A stretch of DNA of 64,000 bases from Temperatibacter sp965603205. Its GTDB lineage: Bacteria; Pseudomonadota; Alphaproteobacteria; Sphingomonadales; Kordiimonadaceae. Position 1 is the stretch's first letter; each line of letters starts with the position of its first letter. Below the pieces are notes generated by a model. It searched no databases and was not told the origin of the DNA. It saw only the letters and a program-made list of their open reading frames with translations. Of this stretch, positions 1 through 9,274 are shown piece after piece. Position numbers and translations under genes: made by a program. Where the stretch lies: positions 239,910-303,909 of the forward strand of contig CBFDCC010000002.1 in the NCBI GenBank assembly GCA_965603205.1, given 5' to 3'.

Positions 1-1785
1 CACCAAATTCTACAAGTGGCGCGCTCGCTTGTGCCGGGTGGTCTTGCTGCGTGGATTACATGGCCAAAGCCAGAACCGCTAGCCGCCCTTGAAAATACAG
101 TCGAAGTCACCGAGCGCATGGGCGCTAATGGTGAAGTGGTTAAGCCAGTAGACGCAGCGAGTGTGCGTAAAGCACTGTTGAAGTTAAAAGGTCAAGATAT
201 TGAGGCGCTCACTATCTGTACGGTTAATTCCTATGTTAATGGCGCGCATGAGCTTGAAATTGCTAAAATTGCTCAGGAAATCCTCCCCGATGTTCCTGTG
301 TCATTGAGCCATCAAGTTCTGCCTGAGATGCAAGAGTATGAGCGGACGCTAACAACCGTTGCCAACTCATTAGTGCGCCCGATTATGGCCATGTATGTGG
401 CTAATCTACGTAACGAACTGCGTAAAATGGGCATGAACGGCCATATTAACCTTCTGCGCTCAGACGGCGGGTTGATGGGGTCTGAAAAAGCCGAAGGTCA
501 TCCAGTTAACCTGTTGATGTCTGGCCCTGCTGGTGGCGTAACGGGTGCTTTATGGGTTGCAAAAAATTGTGCGCATAAAAATATCCTCACATTGGATGTT
601 GGTGGTACATCAACAGATGTGGCGCTTATCGAAAATGGCGAACCACGCCTGCGTCGTGATACAAGCGTTGGTCACTTAACCGTGCGTGCTTCCTCCCTTG
701 ATGTTAAAACAGTTGGTGCGGGTGGTGGCTCAATTGCCCACGTGCCAGAACTAACGGGCGCGCTGCGTGTTGGTCCTGAAAGTGCTGGCGCTGTACCGGG
801 TCCTGCTGCATATGGTAAAGGTGGTACAGTTGCTGCCGTGACTGATGCACATGTGGTGCTTGGTAATTTGCCAACAGCCCTTCTTGGTGGCGCTTTTAAA
901 TTAGATATTGATGCGGCGCGCGCTGCTGTTCAGGTTGTGGCTGACGCGCTTAGCGTAACCATCGAGCAAGCAGCCCAAGGCATCATTGATATCGCTAACG
1001 AGAATATGTTCGGCGCCTTGCGTCTCGTCTCTGTTCAGCAGGGATATGATCCACGTGATTTTGCGCTGATGGGTTTTGGTGGTGCTGGTTCTTTACATTC
1101 AAACGCTGTTGGTAAATTGATGGGGTCTTATCCTGTTATCGTACCCGTTAGTCCTGGTGTGTTATGCGCGACAGGTGACGCGACCACACAGATGCGGGGC
1201 GAGCATGCACGCAGTTTTAACCGTACTGTTAAGCAAACATCGGACGTTGAAGTGGCTAAATGGTTGAACGAGATGAAGGCAACAGTCTCTAAAGACCTTG
1301 CTGAAGACGGCGTGCCTGTTGACGCGCAAACCATTACGTTTGAAGCGGGCGTGCGGTACGCGGGTCAAGGTTTTGAAGTTGATATGCCTATCACTATCAG
1401 CGCTTTTGAAAATGGGAATGGTATTGAAGAATTAAAGGCGACATTTGACGCAGAGCATAAACGTCTCTTTACCTTTAACCTGAATGTGGTGCATGAGATT
1501 GTAAACCTACGTGCTATCGCAGTTGGTCAAGGGGCTGAAATGCCTGCGCTAGCGCTAGAGCGCGGCAACGGCGACGCGAGCGCCGCTAGAACCGATGGTC
1601 ACACCATGTGGGCAAACGGCGAGCGCCATGACGGCGCTATTTACGATAGATCAAAACTAAAGGCAGGTGATAAAATCCCAGGGCCTTGTATTGTATGTGA
1701 GATGGATTCAACGGCTGTGATCTTACCGGATCATATCGGCGAAGTTGATACGTACGGTAATATTTTAATCAACCCAACAGCATAA
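1..1785 (+). CDS. hyuA: Hydantoinase/oxoprolinase subunit A, 5'-truncated by the window edge
   Basis: ATP-dependent hydantoinase/oxoprolinase (HyuA, also the acetone carboxylase beta-like family), which activates a cyclic amide or ketone with its HyuB partner. The reading frame is open to base 1 (a GTG at 16 is internal), and the N-terminal domain that normally carries the first DxGGTxTD phosphate loop lies outside the window. The visible part has the Hydantoinase_A core with LTLDVGGTSTDVAL about 200 residues in, a glycine-rich GAGGGSIAHV segment, and a C-terminal domain ending GNILINPTA. About 590 of roughly 690 usual residues are present. hyuB starts 12 bp after the stop behind an AGGGAGAG ribosome site, so the two are co-transcribed. 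The family is certain; the substrate (hydantoin, oxoproline, acetone or acetophenone type) cannot be told from sequence. Confidence 0.93.
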   Translation, partial: HQILQVARSLVPGGLAAWITWPKPEPLAALENTVEVTERMGANGEVVKPVDAASVRKALLKLKGQDIEALTICTVNSYVNGAHELEIAKIAQEILPDVPVSLSHQVLPEMQEYERTLTTVANSLVRPIMAMYVANLRNELRKMGMNGHINLLRSDGGLMGSEKAEGHPVNLLMSGPAGGVTGALWVAKNCAHKNILTLDVGGTSTDVALIENGEPRLRRDTSVGHLTVRASSLDVKTVGAGGGSIAHVPELTGALRVGPESAGAVPGPAAYGKGGTVAAVTDAHVVLGNLPTALLGGAFKLDIDAARAAVQVVADALSVTIEQAAQGIIDIANENMFGALRLVSVQQGYDPRDFALMGFGGAGSLHSNAVGKLMGSYPVIVPVSPGVLCATGDATTQMRGEHARSFNRTVKQTSDVEVAKWLNEMKATVSKDLAEDGVPVDAQTITFEAGVRYAGQGFEVDMPITISAFENGNGIEELKATFDAEHKRLFTFNLNVVHEIVNLRAIAVGQGAEMPALALERGNGDASAARTDGHTMWANGERHDGAIYDRSKLKAGDKIPGPCIVCEMDSTAVILPDHIGEVDTYGNILINPTA

Positions 1786-1797
1786 GGGAGAGTAGAA

Positions 1798-3654
1798 ATG
1801 ACTGCGACTATTATTGAGACGAACAACGCTCCTTTTGCAAAAGAAGATGTTGATACTATTACGCTAGATATTATTGAGAATGCGCTAAGAAATGCCCGTG
1901 ATGAGATGGACGCGACGCTGTCCCGTACAGCCATGAGCCCCGGCATTCGCGAGCAGGGGGATGCTTTCCCGCTTATTGCCGACCGCGAAGGCCTAATGGT
2001 TTCTGGTCAGTTTGGTAGCTTTATCGGTGGCTTCTTAAAAGGCTATGACGGCGACATTAACGAAGGTGATATGATTTGGCTATCGGACCCCTATTCCTGT
2101 GAAGGCGCTGTTTCACATAACAATGACTGGTTAATCCTGCGCCCAATCTTCCGCAGTGGTCGCTTGATTAGTTGGACTTGTATGTTTGGTCATATGACAG
2201 ACATCGGCGGTAAAGTACCGGGCAGCATGCCAACGGACGCCATTAGTGTCTTTGAAGAGGGTGTGCGTATCCCACCCGTGAAGCTATTTAAGAATGACGA
2301 GCTGCAAGAAGACTTGCTCAAGCTTGTGCTCCATCAAACACGGATGCCAGAGTGGTGTCGCGCTGATTTGTTGGCGATTGTGGCGTCATGTCGTGTGGCA
2401 GAAAAACGCGTCCATGAAATCTGTGATCGTTTTGGCGATGATTATTATGCTGCCTCTACGGACGAACTGCTAGCCCGTAATAAACGCGCCATGGGTCATT
2501 TGATCAACACGGCCGTTGGTGAAAAGCCTGTTAGCTTTGAAGATTATATTTGTGATGATGGTCGTGGCTATGGTCCCTATAAGATTAAATGTACCATGTG
2601 GCGAGAAGGCGAGAAGGTTGTTCTAGATTTTGAGGGCACTGATCCGCAAGCCATGGGTTCAATTAACTTTTACCTGAATGAAAATATGCTGAAGATGTTC
2701 TTTGGTATTTATATGGTGATGGTCTTTGACCCTCAGGTTATGTTTAATGATGGCTTCTATGAACTGTGTGATGTGCGCATCCCGCAAGGCAGCCTGTTAA
2801 AACCTAACTTCCCAGCCGCATTATCATGCCGCACGCACGCGCTCGGCCGTATCTTTGATGTGCTGGGTGCTATGCTTGGCAAGGCTCAACCAGAGTTTTT
2901 ATCAGCGGCTGGTTTTTCATCAAGCCCGCATTTAATGTTCTCAGGTTTTGAAAAAGCTTCTGGCGAATGGTTCCAGCTATTTCAAATTGGTTTTGGTGGC
3001 ATTCCGGGGCGTCCATTTGGTGATGGTCCTGATGGTCACAGCTTGTGGCCAGGTTTTACTAACGTACCGAACGAGTTTCTAGAGCGTTACTTCCCGATGC
3101 GTATAACCAACTACACCTCTATCGCGGATAGTGGTGGTGCTGGTTTCTTCCGTGGTGGTAACGGCATCTTGATGACATATGAGTTCCTAAATGATGGTGT
3201 TATTTCTATTCATGATGATCGTTGGTTCATCCCGCCTTGGGGTGTTAATGGCGGCAAGCCAGGTGCGCGGTCTAAGAAAATACTACGTCGCGCTAATGGC
3301 GTGGAAGAAGTTGTCGCGTCTAAATGTGATAACATTGAGGTTAAGGTTGGTGATCAGCTTGACTATATTACGTGGGGCGGCGGCGGTTGGGGGAACCCAC
3401 TAACCCGCGAAGCTGAAACCGTGGCGCTTGAAGTGCGCCAAGGATTAGTCTCAACCGAAGGCGCCTACAATAATTACGGTGTTAAGGTCGTAAACGGTCA
3501 AGTAGACCTTGCCGCAACCGAGGCTAAGCGCGCTGATATGGCTAAGACTCAGCCTGTTGACGAAATATTTGATTTTGGCCCCGACATTGATACGCTTCGC
3601 GCTAACTGCGAAGCCGAAACTGGGCTTAAAGCACCTATTCAACCAAGTTGGTAG
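1798..3654 (+). CDS. hyuB: Hydantoinase/oxoprolinase subunit B
   Basis: Second subunit of the hydantoinase/oxoprolinase/acetone-carboxylase-like enzyme. The 618 residues have normal HyuB length. The first third contains family-typical text (MSPGIREQGDAFPLI, SDPYSCEGAVSHNND, then HMTDIGGKVPGSMP), the middle has DFEGTDPQAMGSINF, and the C-terminal third has RGGNGI and WGGGGWGNPL. The HMTDIGG segment resembles metal-binding residues of acetone carboxylase-type subunits. It is translated 12 bp downstream of hyuA from an ATG preceded by AGGGAGAG. A hairpin 20 bp past the stop ends the unit, and the next gene is convergent. No third small subunit (AcxC-like zinc-ribbon) is seen, which argues against acetone carboxylase proper and for a hydantoinase or oxoprolinase role. 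Confidence 0.93.
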   Translation: MTATIIETNNAPFAKEDVDTITLDIIENALRNARDEMDATLSRTAMSPGIREQGDAFPLIADREGLMVSGQFGSFIGGFLKGYDGDINEGDMIWLSDPYSCEGAVSHNNDWLILRPIFRSGRLISWTCMFGHMTDIGGKVPGSMPTDAISVFEEGVRIPPVKLFKNDELQEDLLKLVLHQTRMPEWCRADLLAIVASCRVAEKRVHEICDRFGDDYYAASTDELLARNKRAMGHLINTAVGEKPVSFEDYICDDGRGYGPYKIKCTMWREGEKVVLDFEGTDPQAMGSINFYLNENMLKMFFGIYMVMVFDPQVMFNDGFYELCDVRIPQGSLLKPNFPAALSCRTHALGRIFDVLGAMLGKAQPEFLSAAGFSSSPHLMFSGFEKASGEWFQLFQIGFGGIPGRPFGDGPDGHSLWPGFTNVPNEFLERYFPMRITNYTSIADSGGAGFFRGGNGILMTYEFLNDGVISIHDDRWFIPPWGVNGGKPGARSKKILRRANGVEEVVASKCDNIEVKVGDQLDYITWGGGGWGNPLTREAETVALEVRQGLVSTEGAYNNYGVKVVNGQVDLAATEAKRADMAKTQPVDEIFDFGPDIDTLRANCEAETGLKAPIQPSW

Positions 3655-3673
3655 GGCCGAATAATGAGATATT

Positions 3674-3705
3674 GAGTAGGGCAAAAGATGTGATTTGCCC
3701 TACTC
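3674..3705. terminator. Hairpin between convergent hyuB and MDR gene
   Basis: Perfect 12-bp stem GAGTAGGGCAAA / TTTGCCCTACTC with an 8-base loop, placed between two convergent genes. There is no good T-run on either side, so it may be a weak or factor-dependent bidirectional terminator. Confidence 0.5.
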
Positions 3706-3756
3706 AACATAAAGACTAAGAATGTGCGATCTTGTAGAAAATTCGCAGTTTGCGCA

Positions 3757-4776
3757 TTAGATAGAAACAGTTAGCTTACCAAAATGCTTGCCCTTATCAA
3801 TATCGCTCAGCGCTGTCGCGGCCTCTTTGAAGGGGTAGTTCTTTCCGATCACCGGGATAATTTTATGTGCGTCGGCGAATGCCATCATGGCCTCAAACTC
3901 ATCACGATTACCAACAGAGATACCATGCAGATTGGCATTGGTCATGATAAGATCATATACTAGAATATCCATCTGCGCCCCAGCTAGCGCACCAATGATG
4001 GCTATATGGCCACCGCGTCGAATAGCCTTTAAGGATTGCACCAACGTGCCTGTGCCGCCGATTTCAACTACAGCGTCGACCCCTTGACCGTTAGTCAAAG
4101 CCTTTGCCGCCTCGCCCCACTCTGGCGTGGTTATATAGTTGATGATGTGATCAGCGCCTAAAGCTTTTGCACGCGTTAGTTTTTCATCGCTGCTTGAAAT
4201 AATGATAACCGTCGCGCCCATGGCTTTGGCAAATTGTAGGGCAAAGATGGCAACGCCGCCAGTGCCGATCACCAAGACAGTATCGCCAGCTTTGATAGAA
4301 GATGTTGTGACCAGTGCGTTCCATGCCGTCAAGCCAGCGCAAGGAAAACAGGCTGCCTGTTCGGCGGTTAAATGGTCGGCGACTTTAACCAGTGCCTGCT
4401 CATCAAAAATACCAAATTCACGCAGGCACCCTGAATGCTCAAGTCCAGTGGAAACAGCGCGTTCCTCCCCCAAGGCATCGCCAGAAATCCACTGTGGGAA
4501 AAATAGTGGCGAGACAAGATCCCCTATGGCAACGCGCGAAACGCCATCACCAATCGCGACAACTTCGCCAGCCCCATCAGACAAAGGAATAATAGGCAGA
4601 TGATCGTCGCCAACGAATAAACCTTCCGCGATCATAAAGTCCCTATAATTTATTGATGCGGCCTTGAACTTGATAAGAACTTCACCCGAGTTAGCCTCAG
4701 ATTTAAACGCTGGTTCATCAATCTCTATGTCGTGAAGGGTATCAATTCCAAATTTATGTAGTTCAAAAGCACGCAT
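3757..4776 (-). CDS. Zinc-free MDR alcohol dehydrogenase / quinone-oxidoreductase-like
   Basis: Medium-chain dehydrogenase/reductase of 339 residues. The N-terminal GroES-like domain has SINYRDFMIAEG where zinc enzymes carry the catalytic Cys, which is the pattern of zinc-free quinone oxidoreductase-type members. The Rossmann fold carries VLVIGTGGVAIFALQFAK (about residue 165), and SSSDEKLTRAKALGADHIINY favours NADP(H). It begins with ATG after a GGAGAATAACC ribosome site. Upstream lie only IS relics, so its promoter may be IS-derived. It is convergent to hyuAB and probably an independent unit. The substrate is unknown; oxidation of a side-chain alcohol or reduction of an enone are both possible. 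Confidence 0.88.
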   Translation of the reverse strand: MRAFELHKFGIDTLHDIEIDEPAFKSEANSGEVLIKFKAASINYRDFMIAEGLFVGDDHLPIIPLSDGAGEVVAIGDGVSRVAIGDLVSPLFFPQWISGDALGEERAVSTGLEHSGCLREFGIFDEQALVKVADHLTAEQAACFPCAGLTAWNALVTTSSIKAGDTVLVIGTGGVAIFALQFAKAMGATVIIISSSDEKLTRAKALGADHIINYITTPEWGEAAKALTNGQGVDAVVEIGGTGTLVQSLKAIRRGGHIAIIGALAGAQMDILVYDLIMTNANLHGISVGNRDEFEAMMAFADAHKIIPVIGKNYPFKEAATALSDIDKGKHFGKLTVSI

Positions 4777-4811
4777 GGTTATTCTCCTAATTTTATGTTT
4801 TCAACATAATC

Positions 4812-4852
4812 AAAACCCTCCCTTATGCAATACTTAAATTATGTCTCATAGG
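4812..4852. repeat. Relic of the IS3-element left end
   Basis: The stretch starting AAAACCCTCCCTTATGCAA and ending ATGTCTCATAGG matches the inner part of the left end of the IS3 element at 61,794 (and of its inverted copy ending at 63,946) with a few gaps and substitutions. No transposase remains. It lies 36 bp before the start of the minus-strand MDR gene. Confidence 0.65.
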
Positions 4853-4869
4853 GGCACTATTAAATTGAC
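4852..4869. repeat. Relic of an IS6-family left end
   Basis: GGGCACTATTAAATTGAC differs at 3 of 18 bases from the end GGGCACTGTCAAATTAAC of the IS6 copy whose border is at 35,991. It is too short to prove descent alone, but it abuts the IS3 relic and lies 15 bp before a second IS6 end. Confidence 0.4.
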
Positions 4870-4883
4870 GAATTGCCCGACTA

Positions 4884-4914
4884 GGCACTGTCAAAGGAAC
4901 TTGAGAGAGGCCTC
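4884..4914. repeat. IS6-family right terminal inverted repeat, orphan
   Basis: This 31-bp stretch, beginning GGCACTGTCAAAGGAACTTG, is the exact reverse complement of the right end of the full IS6 element at 37,711-37,741, and matches 9,157-9,187 with one mismatch. Homology stops at 4,914. It is an orphan right end in inverted orientation to the truncated copy at 8,753-9,187. Confidence 0.85.
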
Positions 4915-4934
4915 CCCAGACACCAAAACACACA

Positions 4935-4966
4935 CGTCATCCTCGGGCTTGCCCCGGGGATCCATT
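4935..4966. repeat. REP-like palindromic repeat
   Basis: CGTCATCCTCGGGCTTGCCC continuing to GGGGATCCATT. The stem ATCCTCGGG / CCCGGGGAT (one G-T pair) closes a CTTGC loop. The GTCATCC...GGATCC pattern is a common dispersed intergenic palindrome in alphaproteobacterial genomes. Only one copy was noticed here. Confidence 0.6.
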
Positions 4967-5365
4967 ATACAGGGTTATACGCGCCTATGGTTTTGAATGG
5001 GTAATGATCTATAAGCTGGTGAGGTGATTATAAAAGTAAACTATCACCGTAATTCATGATCATGGCTCCAACCGATACTAGCCAGCAGAATATCCTTGTT
5101 AGCATAATGCAAATTTATACTTTGTAGGTGAACTGTGGTTCTGTCCTCAGTCTTAAGCCATTGAAAAATAAACTTCTAAGGTAGGCCGACGTGTCATGCT
5201 GTCGAGGAGGTTTTGTTGTCATTGTTAAGAAATATTAGTCAATATTATCCAATTTAAAAAATATGAATTTAAAATATAATACTATTATTGTATTATTTAT
5301 GCAGAGCCGCTAATTTTTAATTGAGCGAGAAACTCGAAAATACAAATTATGAATGGTGTTGAGAT
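4967..5365. other. Intergenic region before the signalling pair
   Basis: About 400 AT-rich bases with no supportable gene. The last 150 bases (runs such as TATTGTATTATTTATGC) presumably contain the promoter of the HD-GYP response regulator, but no unambiguous -35/-10 pair stands out. Confidence 0.4.
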
Positions 5366-6943
5366 ATGCATGATAAATTATTTTCCCTGAATGAAGGCGA
5401 TGAATTGTTATTTTCCAACGAGGATGAGTCCGACTCTGAATTTATTGAAACGACAAAATCTGAAAATACATGGAAATTGTTAATTGTTGATGATGAGCCT
5501 GCTATCCATGATGTGACCAAAATGGCATTGAGCGATTTTTCTTTTGAGGCTGCTTCTTTAGATATTATGAGTGCTTATTCGGGTGAAGAAGCTATTAAAT
5601 TACTGAGTGAGCATCCTGATATTGCTGTGATATTGCTCGATGTAGTTATGGAAACTGATCATGCGGGCCTTGATGTTGCTAGAATAATACGCGAGAAACT
5701 TAACAACAAAATGGTCAGGATAATTTTACGCACGGGACAGCCTGGACAGGCACCAGAGAGGGAGGTCATTACTAACTATGACATTAATTCCTATAAAAAT
5801 AAAACAGAACTCACTGCGACCAAGCTTTTTTCGACAGTATATACAGCTATTAGGGCCTATCGTGACCTGAGTACGATAGAAGAAAACCGGCAAGGATTAG
5901 AGCGTATCATTCACTCTTCATCAGAATTATTCAGTAATCAGTCATTGCAAACTTTTACCGAAGGCGTTCTTGTGCAACTCACCAGCCTTATGCAGCTAGA
6001 TAAAGATGCTGCTTATTGTCACGGACTCGCGGCTACTGCCTTAGAGGGCAGTTTCCCTATTCTTGCAGGCATAGGAAAATATGATCAACTGGTGGGTGAA
6101 GATGGTGCGGAATTACTGGATGGAGATATTTTGGAAGATATGAACCAAGCTCTCATCCAGAAAAAGAATATATTCAATGATGACCGCTTCGTAGGGTATT
6201 TCTCCAATAGTAGCGGGGTTTCTAATTTACTCATATTGAGTGGACTCAAAGAGACTAACTGCACGGATGAATATCTACTGGACCTTTTCATCCGTAATGT
6301 TTCAATTGCTCAAGAGAATATTGAATTGAATATGGAGATGAAGGATACCCAGCATGAAATTGTTTATATGCTGGGTGAAGCTGTTGAAACCCGTTCCAAG
6401 GAAACTGGCAATCATGTGAAACGCGTTGCCGAGATTTCCGAATTATTGGCTCTTAAATATGGTTTAAGTGAAAAAGAGGCTGCCGTGGTTAAGCTCGCAT
6501 CTCCACTGCATGATGTGGGTAAAATTGGTATTCCAGATGCTATTTTGAACAAGCCGGGTCGCCACACAGATGAGGAGCGAAAAATCATGCAAACTCATGT
6601 GCAGCTTGGTGTGGATATGCTGAAAAGTAGTAAGCGCAGAGTGCTAAAGGCTGGGGCAATCATTGCAGGAGAGCATCATGAAAAATGGGATGGGAGTGGC
6701 TATCCTAATGGTAATTCAGGTGAAGATATCCACATATATGGCCGCATCTCAGCAATTGCTGATGTATTTGATGCCTTGGGTAGTGACCGTTGCTACAAAA
6801 AAGCATGGCCTCTCGACAAAATATTGACTTTACTCAAAGAAGAGAGCGGTAAACATTTTGAACCCAAACTTGTAGAGCTCTTGCATGATAATTTGGATGG
6901 TATTCTTGAAATTATTAACCGCTATACGGACACAAAAGAGTAA
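5366..6943 (+). CDS. Response regulator: REC-DUF3369-HD-GYP, cyclic-di-GMP phosphodiesterase
   Basis: A 525-residue cytoplasmic response regulator that should hydrolyse cyclic-di-GMP when phosphorylated. An acidic N-terminal extension (about 30 residues) precedes a receiver domain (LLIVDDEPAIHDVTK, phospho-acceptor Asp in VILLDVVMET, lysine in NSYKNKTEL). The DUF3369 sensor-like domain follows (about residues 175-320). The C-terminal HD-GYP domain shows HDVGKIGIPDAIL and HHEKWDGSGYPNG, so the catalytic HD pair and GYP motif are intact. The MHYT histidine kinase follows 56 bp later on the same strand and is the likely partner. The pair is bracketed by IS6 ends, suggesting mobility or rearrangement. 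REC, DUF3369 and HD-GYP are a known combination, so the call is secure; the target process is unknown. Confidence 0.93.
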   Translation: MHDKLFSLNEGDELLFSNEDESDSEFIETTKSENTWKLLIVDDEPAIHDVTKMALSDFSFEAASLDIMSAYSGEEAIKLLSEHPDIAVILLDVVMETDHAGLDVARIIREKLNNKMVRIILRTGQPGQAPEREVITNYDINSYKNKTELTATKLFSTVYTAIRAYRDLSTIEENRQGLERIIHSSSELFSNQSLQTFTEGVLVQLTSLMQLDKDAAYCHGLAATALEGSFPILAGIGKYDQLVGEDGAELLDGDILEDMNQALIQKKNIFNDDRFVGYFSNSSGVSNLLILSGLKETNCTDEYLLDLFIRNVSIAQENIELNMEMKDTQHEIVYMLGEAVETRSKETGNHVKRVAEISELLALKYGLSEKEAAVVKLASPLHDVGKIGIPDAILNKPGRHTDEERKIMQTHVQLGVDMLKSSKRRVLKAGAIIAGEHHEKWDGSGYPNGNSGEDIHIYGRISAIADVFDALGSDRCYKKAWPLDKILTLLKEESGKHFEPKLVELLHDNLDGILEIINRYTDTKE

Positions 6944-6999
6944 TGTTTTCCTTGTGGTGATTGCAGGGCTAGAATAGAAACTAGAGGGCAGTTATTTTT

Positions 7000-8685
7000 A
7001 TGTTTGATTTTTTCTTGGTAGATGCATCTTTCATGGGCGTCCATTTTCTAAATTCTTTGGAAAATTTAGGGAGTCCTGTAGAAAAGAATTATAGTGTAGG
7101 ACTTATAATCCTATCTTTACTGGTCTCCTCACTGGCTGCCTATACGGCAATTACAATATCCCTTATCATTAGGGACCAAAAAAACCAAAAGGCACGCTAT
7201 TTGTGGCTGGCAGCGGGCGCGATTTCTATGGGTTGTGGTATCTGGGCGATGCATTTTATTGGGATGTTATCTCTGAAAATTCCGCTCGCAGTGGACTATG
7301 ATATGATGATTACGCTTTTATCGGCTTTGCCTGCGGTGCTAGCCGCTGGGGTCAGTCTATATTTATCAAGCTTTGTCCAACCATCTAAAAAGACGGTAGT
7401 ATGGGGCGGTGCGTTGATAGGGGCTGGTATCGCAGCCATGCATTATAGTGGCATGAAGGGTATGATTATGAATGGGGTCATGCGTTATGATCCACTTCTC
7501 ATGTCTTTATCTCTGGCTGTTGCTGTTTTGTTAGCTACCGTTTCCATATGGATTTTGTCGCATTACCGCGATAACAGAGCGCGAGCGAAAATTAATGCAT
7601 CATTGGTCATGGGCGTTACTGTTTTTGCTATGCATTTCATTTCTATGGTAGGCGTCTCCTTTTTCAAGGTTGATAAAGGCCTATCCATTTCTTTGGATAA
7701 TACCGCCTATTTGGCTACTGGTATCAGTATCGTCACTATTGCGACACTTAGCTTGTCGGTTATCGCTGCACTCGTGGAGCATTTATTGGCCAAAGCGCGT
7801 AATTATAGTGAGGAACTAGAAAAAGAGGTTGCTGAACGGACGTCGCAGTTAAATGCAGAAATAGCCGAACGTGCGAGCACTCAGTCTGAATTGGAAAATA
7901 CACTCAGTACTTTGAATGAGACCCAAGAGGTCTTGATTGAATCTGAAAAAATGGCATCACTTGGCGGTTTGGTTGCTGGTATATCTCATGAAATTAATAC
8001 GCCGATTGGTGTTTCAGTAACTGCTGCATCTTATTTACGTGATACAACACGCCAGATTGAGGCTCGTTTTGGGGATGGCACTGTCACGAAATCCGACTTT
8101 AAACGGTTTCTTCAGGTCGCAATACAGTCCAGCAATATTTTGATGACTAATCTAGATTGCGCCGCGGAATTGATTAGGAGTTTCAAACGCGTTGCTGTGG
8201 ATATTTCAAGCGATGCCCTTATGGAAGTCAATATCTGTGATTATCTAACAGAGCTGATAGGAAGCCTCCACCATGAGACGAAGAAAGCGGCTGCAAAGAT
8301 AGAGATAGATTGCCCAAAAGATTTAATTATAACAACCAGTACGGGCTCAATAGCACAGATTGTGACCAATCTTGTGATGAACTCTATTCATCATGGCTTT
8401 GAAGGCAAGGAAAGCGGGATGATCAAAATTCAAGTGGCCTGTAATAATAAAGAGATTGAATTTGTCTATAGTGATGATGGTCTTGGCATGACGGACGAGG
8501 TCTTAGAAAAGATATTCGAGCCATTCTTCACAACAAAAAGGGGCGCTGGAGGTAGTGGATTGGGCATGCACATATTATATAACCTGATAACGCAATCCTT
8601 AAAAGGTAAAGTAAAGTGTGAGAGCGAACCTGGAGTAGGAACCAAATTTACGATCAATTTCGCGAGCGAGTTGGTACATGCCTGA
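7000..8685 (+). CDS. MHYT-domain membrane sensor histidine kinase
   Basis: A 561-residue sensor kinase. The N-terminal half has seven predicted hydrophobic segments with MHYT-type motifs (GIWAMHFIGML, AAMHYSGMKG, VFAMHFISMVG), a proposed metal-dependent gas (O2, CO or NO) sensor. A coiled linker (about residues 265-310, EVAERTSQLNAEIAERAS) leads to the dimerisation/phosphotransfer helix with phospho-acceptor His in GISHEINTPIG. The HATPase domain has the N box NLVMNSIHHG, DDGLGM and GSGLGMHIL. It sits 56 bp downstream of the HD-GYP regulator, its presumed target. Shortly after its stop, at 8,753, the sequence switches to a truncated IS6 copy, so anything formerly downstream is gone. Confidence 0.93.
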   Translation: MFDFFLVDASFMGVHFLNSLENLGSPVEKNYSVGLIILSLLVSSLAAYTAITISLIIRDQKNQKARYLWLAAGAISMGCGIWAMHFIGMLSLKIPLAVDYDMMITLLSALPAVLAAGVSLYLSSFVQPSKKTVVWGGALIGAGIAAMHYSGMKGMIMNGVMRYDPLLMSLSLAVAVLLATVSIWILSHYRDNRARAKINASLVMGVTVFAMHFISMVGVSFFKVDKGLSISLDNTAYLATGISIVTIATLSLSVIAALVEHLLAKARNYSEELEKEVAERTSQLNAEIAERASTQSELENTLSTLNETQEVLIESEKMASLGGLVAGISHEINTPIGVSVTAASYLRDTTRQIEARFGDGTVTKSDFKRFLQVAIQSSNILMTNLDCAAELIRSFKRVAVDISSDALMEVNICDYLTELIGSLHHETKKAAAKIEIDCPKDLIITTSTGSIAQIVTNLVMNSIHHGFEGKESGMIKIQVACNNKEIEFVYSDDGLGMTDEVLEKIFEPFFTTKRGAGGSGLGMHILYNLITQSLKGKVKCESEPGVGTKFTINFASELVHA

Positions 8686-8752
8686 TAGCTAATATACAAA
8701 AAATCCGACCCAGATAACAAGAGTATCTGATATAGAGATGAACCATTAGTTG

Positions 8753-9187
8753 GATGCTGTCGCCAGCCCACGAAGAGATAAGAAAACTGCTGTTAAATTG
8801 CTAAAAAGACTGATGAAACAGTTTGGCCGCCCCGCTTCTATCGTAACAGATAAACTCACATCCTATACCGCAGCAATGCGAGAACTGGGTTGCTTAGACA
8901 AACAAGATTTTAGAAAGTGGCAAAATAATCGTGCTGAGAATAGCCATCTCCCTTTCCGACGACGAGAATATGCGATGCAACGATTTCGGAAGCTCAAAAC
9001 GCTAGAGAAATTCACGTCCATCCACAGTCAAATCTATAATCATTTTAATGGAGAGCGGCACCTCAATAACCGACAAACTTATAAGGAATTACGTTCAGAA
9101 GCACTTTCTGAGTGGCGCTCACTTATGGGATAATAATATGATCAAAAGGCCATGTTGAGGCCTCTCTCAAGTTCCTTTAACAGTGCC
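8753..9187 (+). mobile_element. IS6-family element, right-hand half only
   Basis: These 435 bp match the right half of the complete IS6 element at 37,307-37,741 base for base in length, with only scattered substitutions. The transposase remnant covers roughly the last 127 codons (PRRDKK, IVTDKL, RAENSHLPFRRREYAMQRF), so the first DDE Asp is lost. It ends with the right inverted repeat at 9,157-9,187. The left break at 8,753 is abrupt, consistent with an adjacent deletion. The transposase is non-functional. Confidence 0.92.
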
Positions 9188-9274
9188 CTATTTTATCTGG
9201 TTAGTATAAATTGGAAAATAACATTCATATATATGTTTTCTCATTGACTTATCCTGTTGAATAATTTGTTATAA

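Noticed and set aside
4202..4603. Plus-strand ORF of 133 codons
   Set aside because: It is antisense to the MDR dehydrogenase, has no recognisable domain and a composition typical of a shadow frame.
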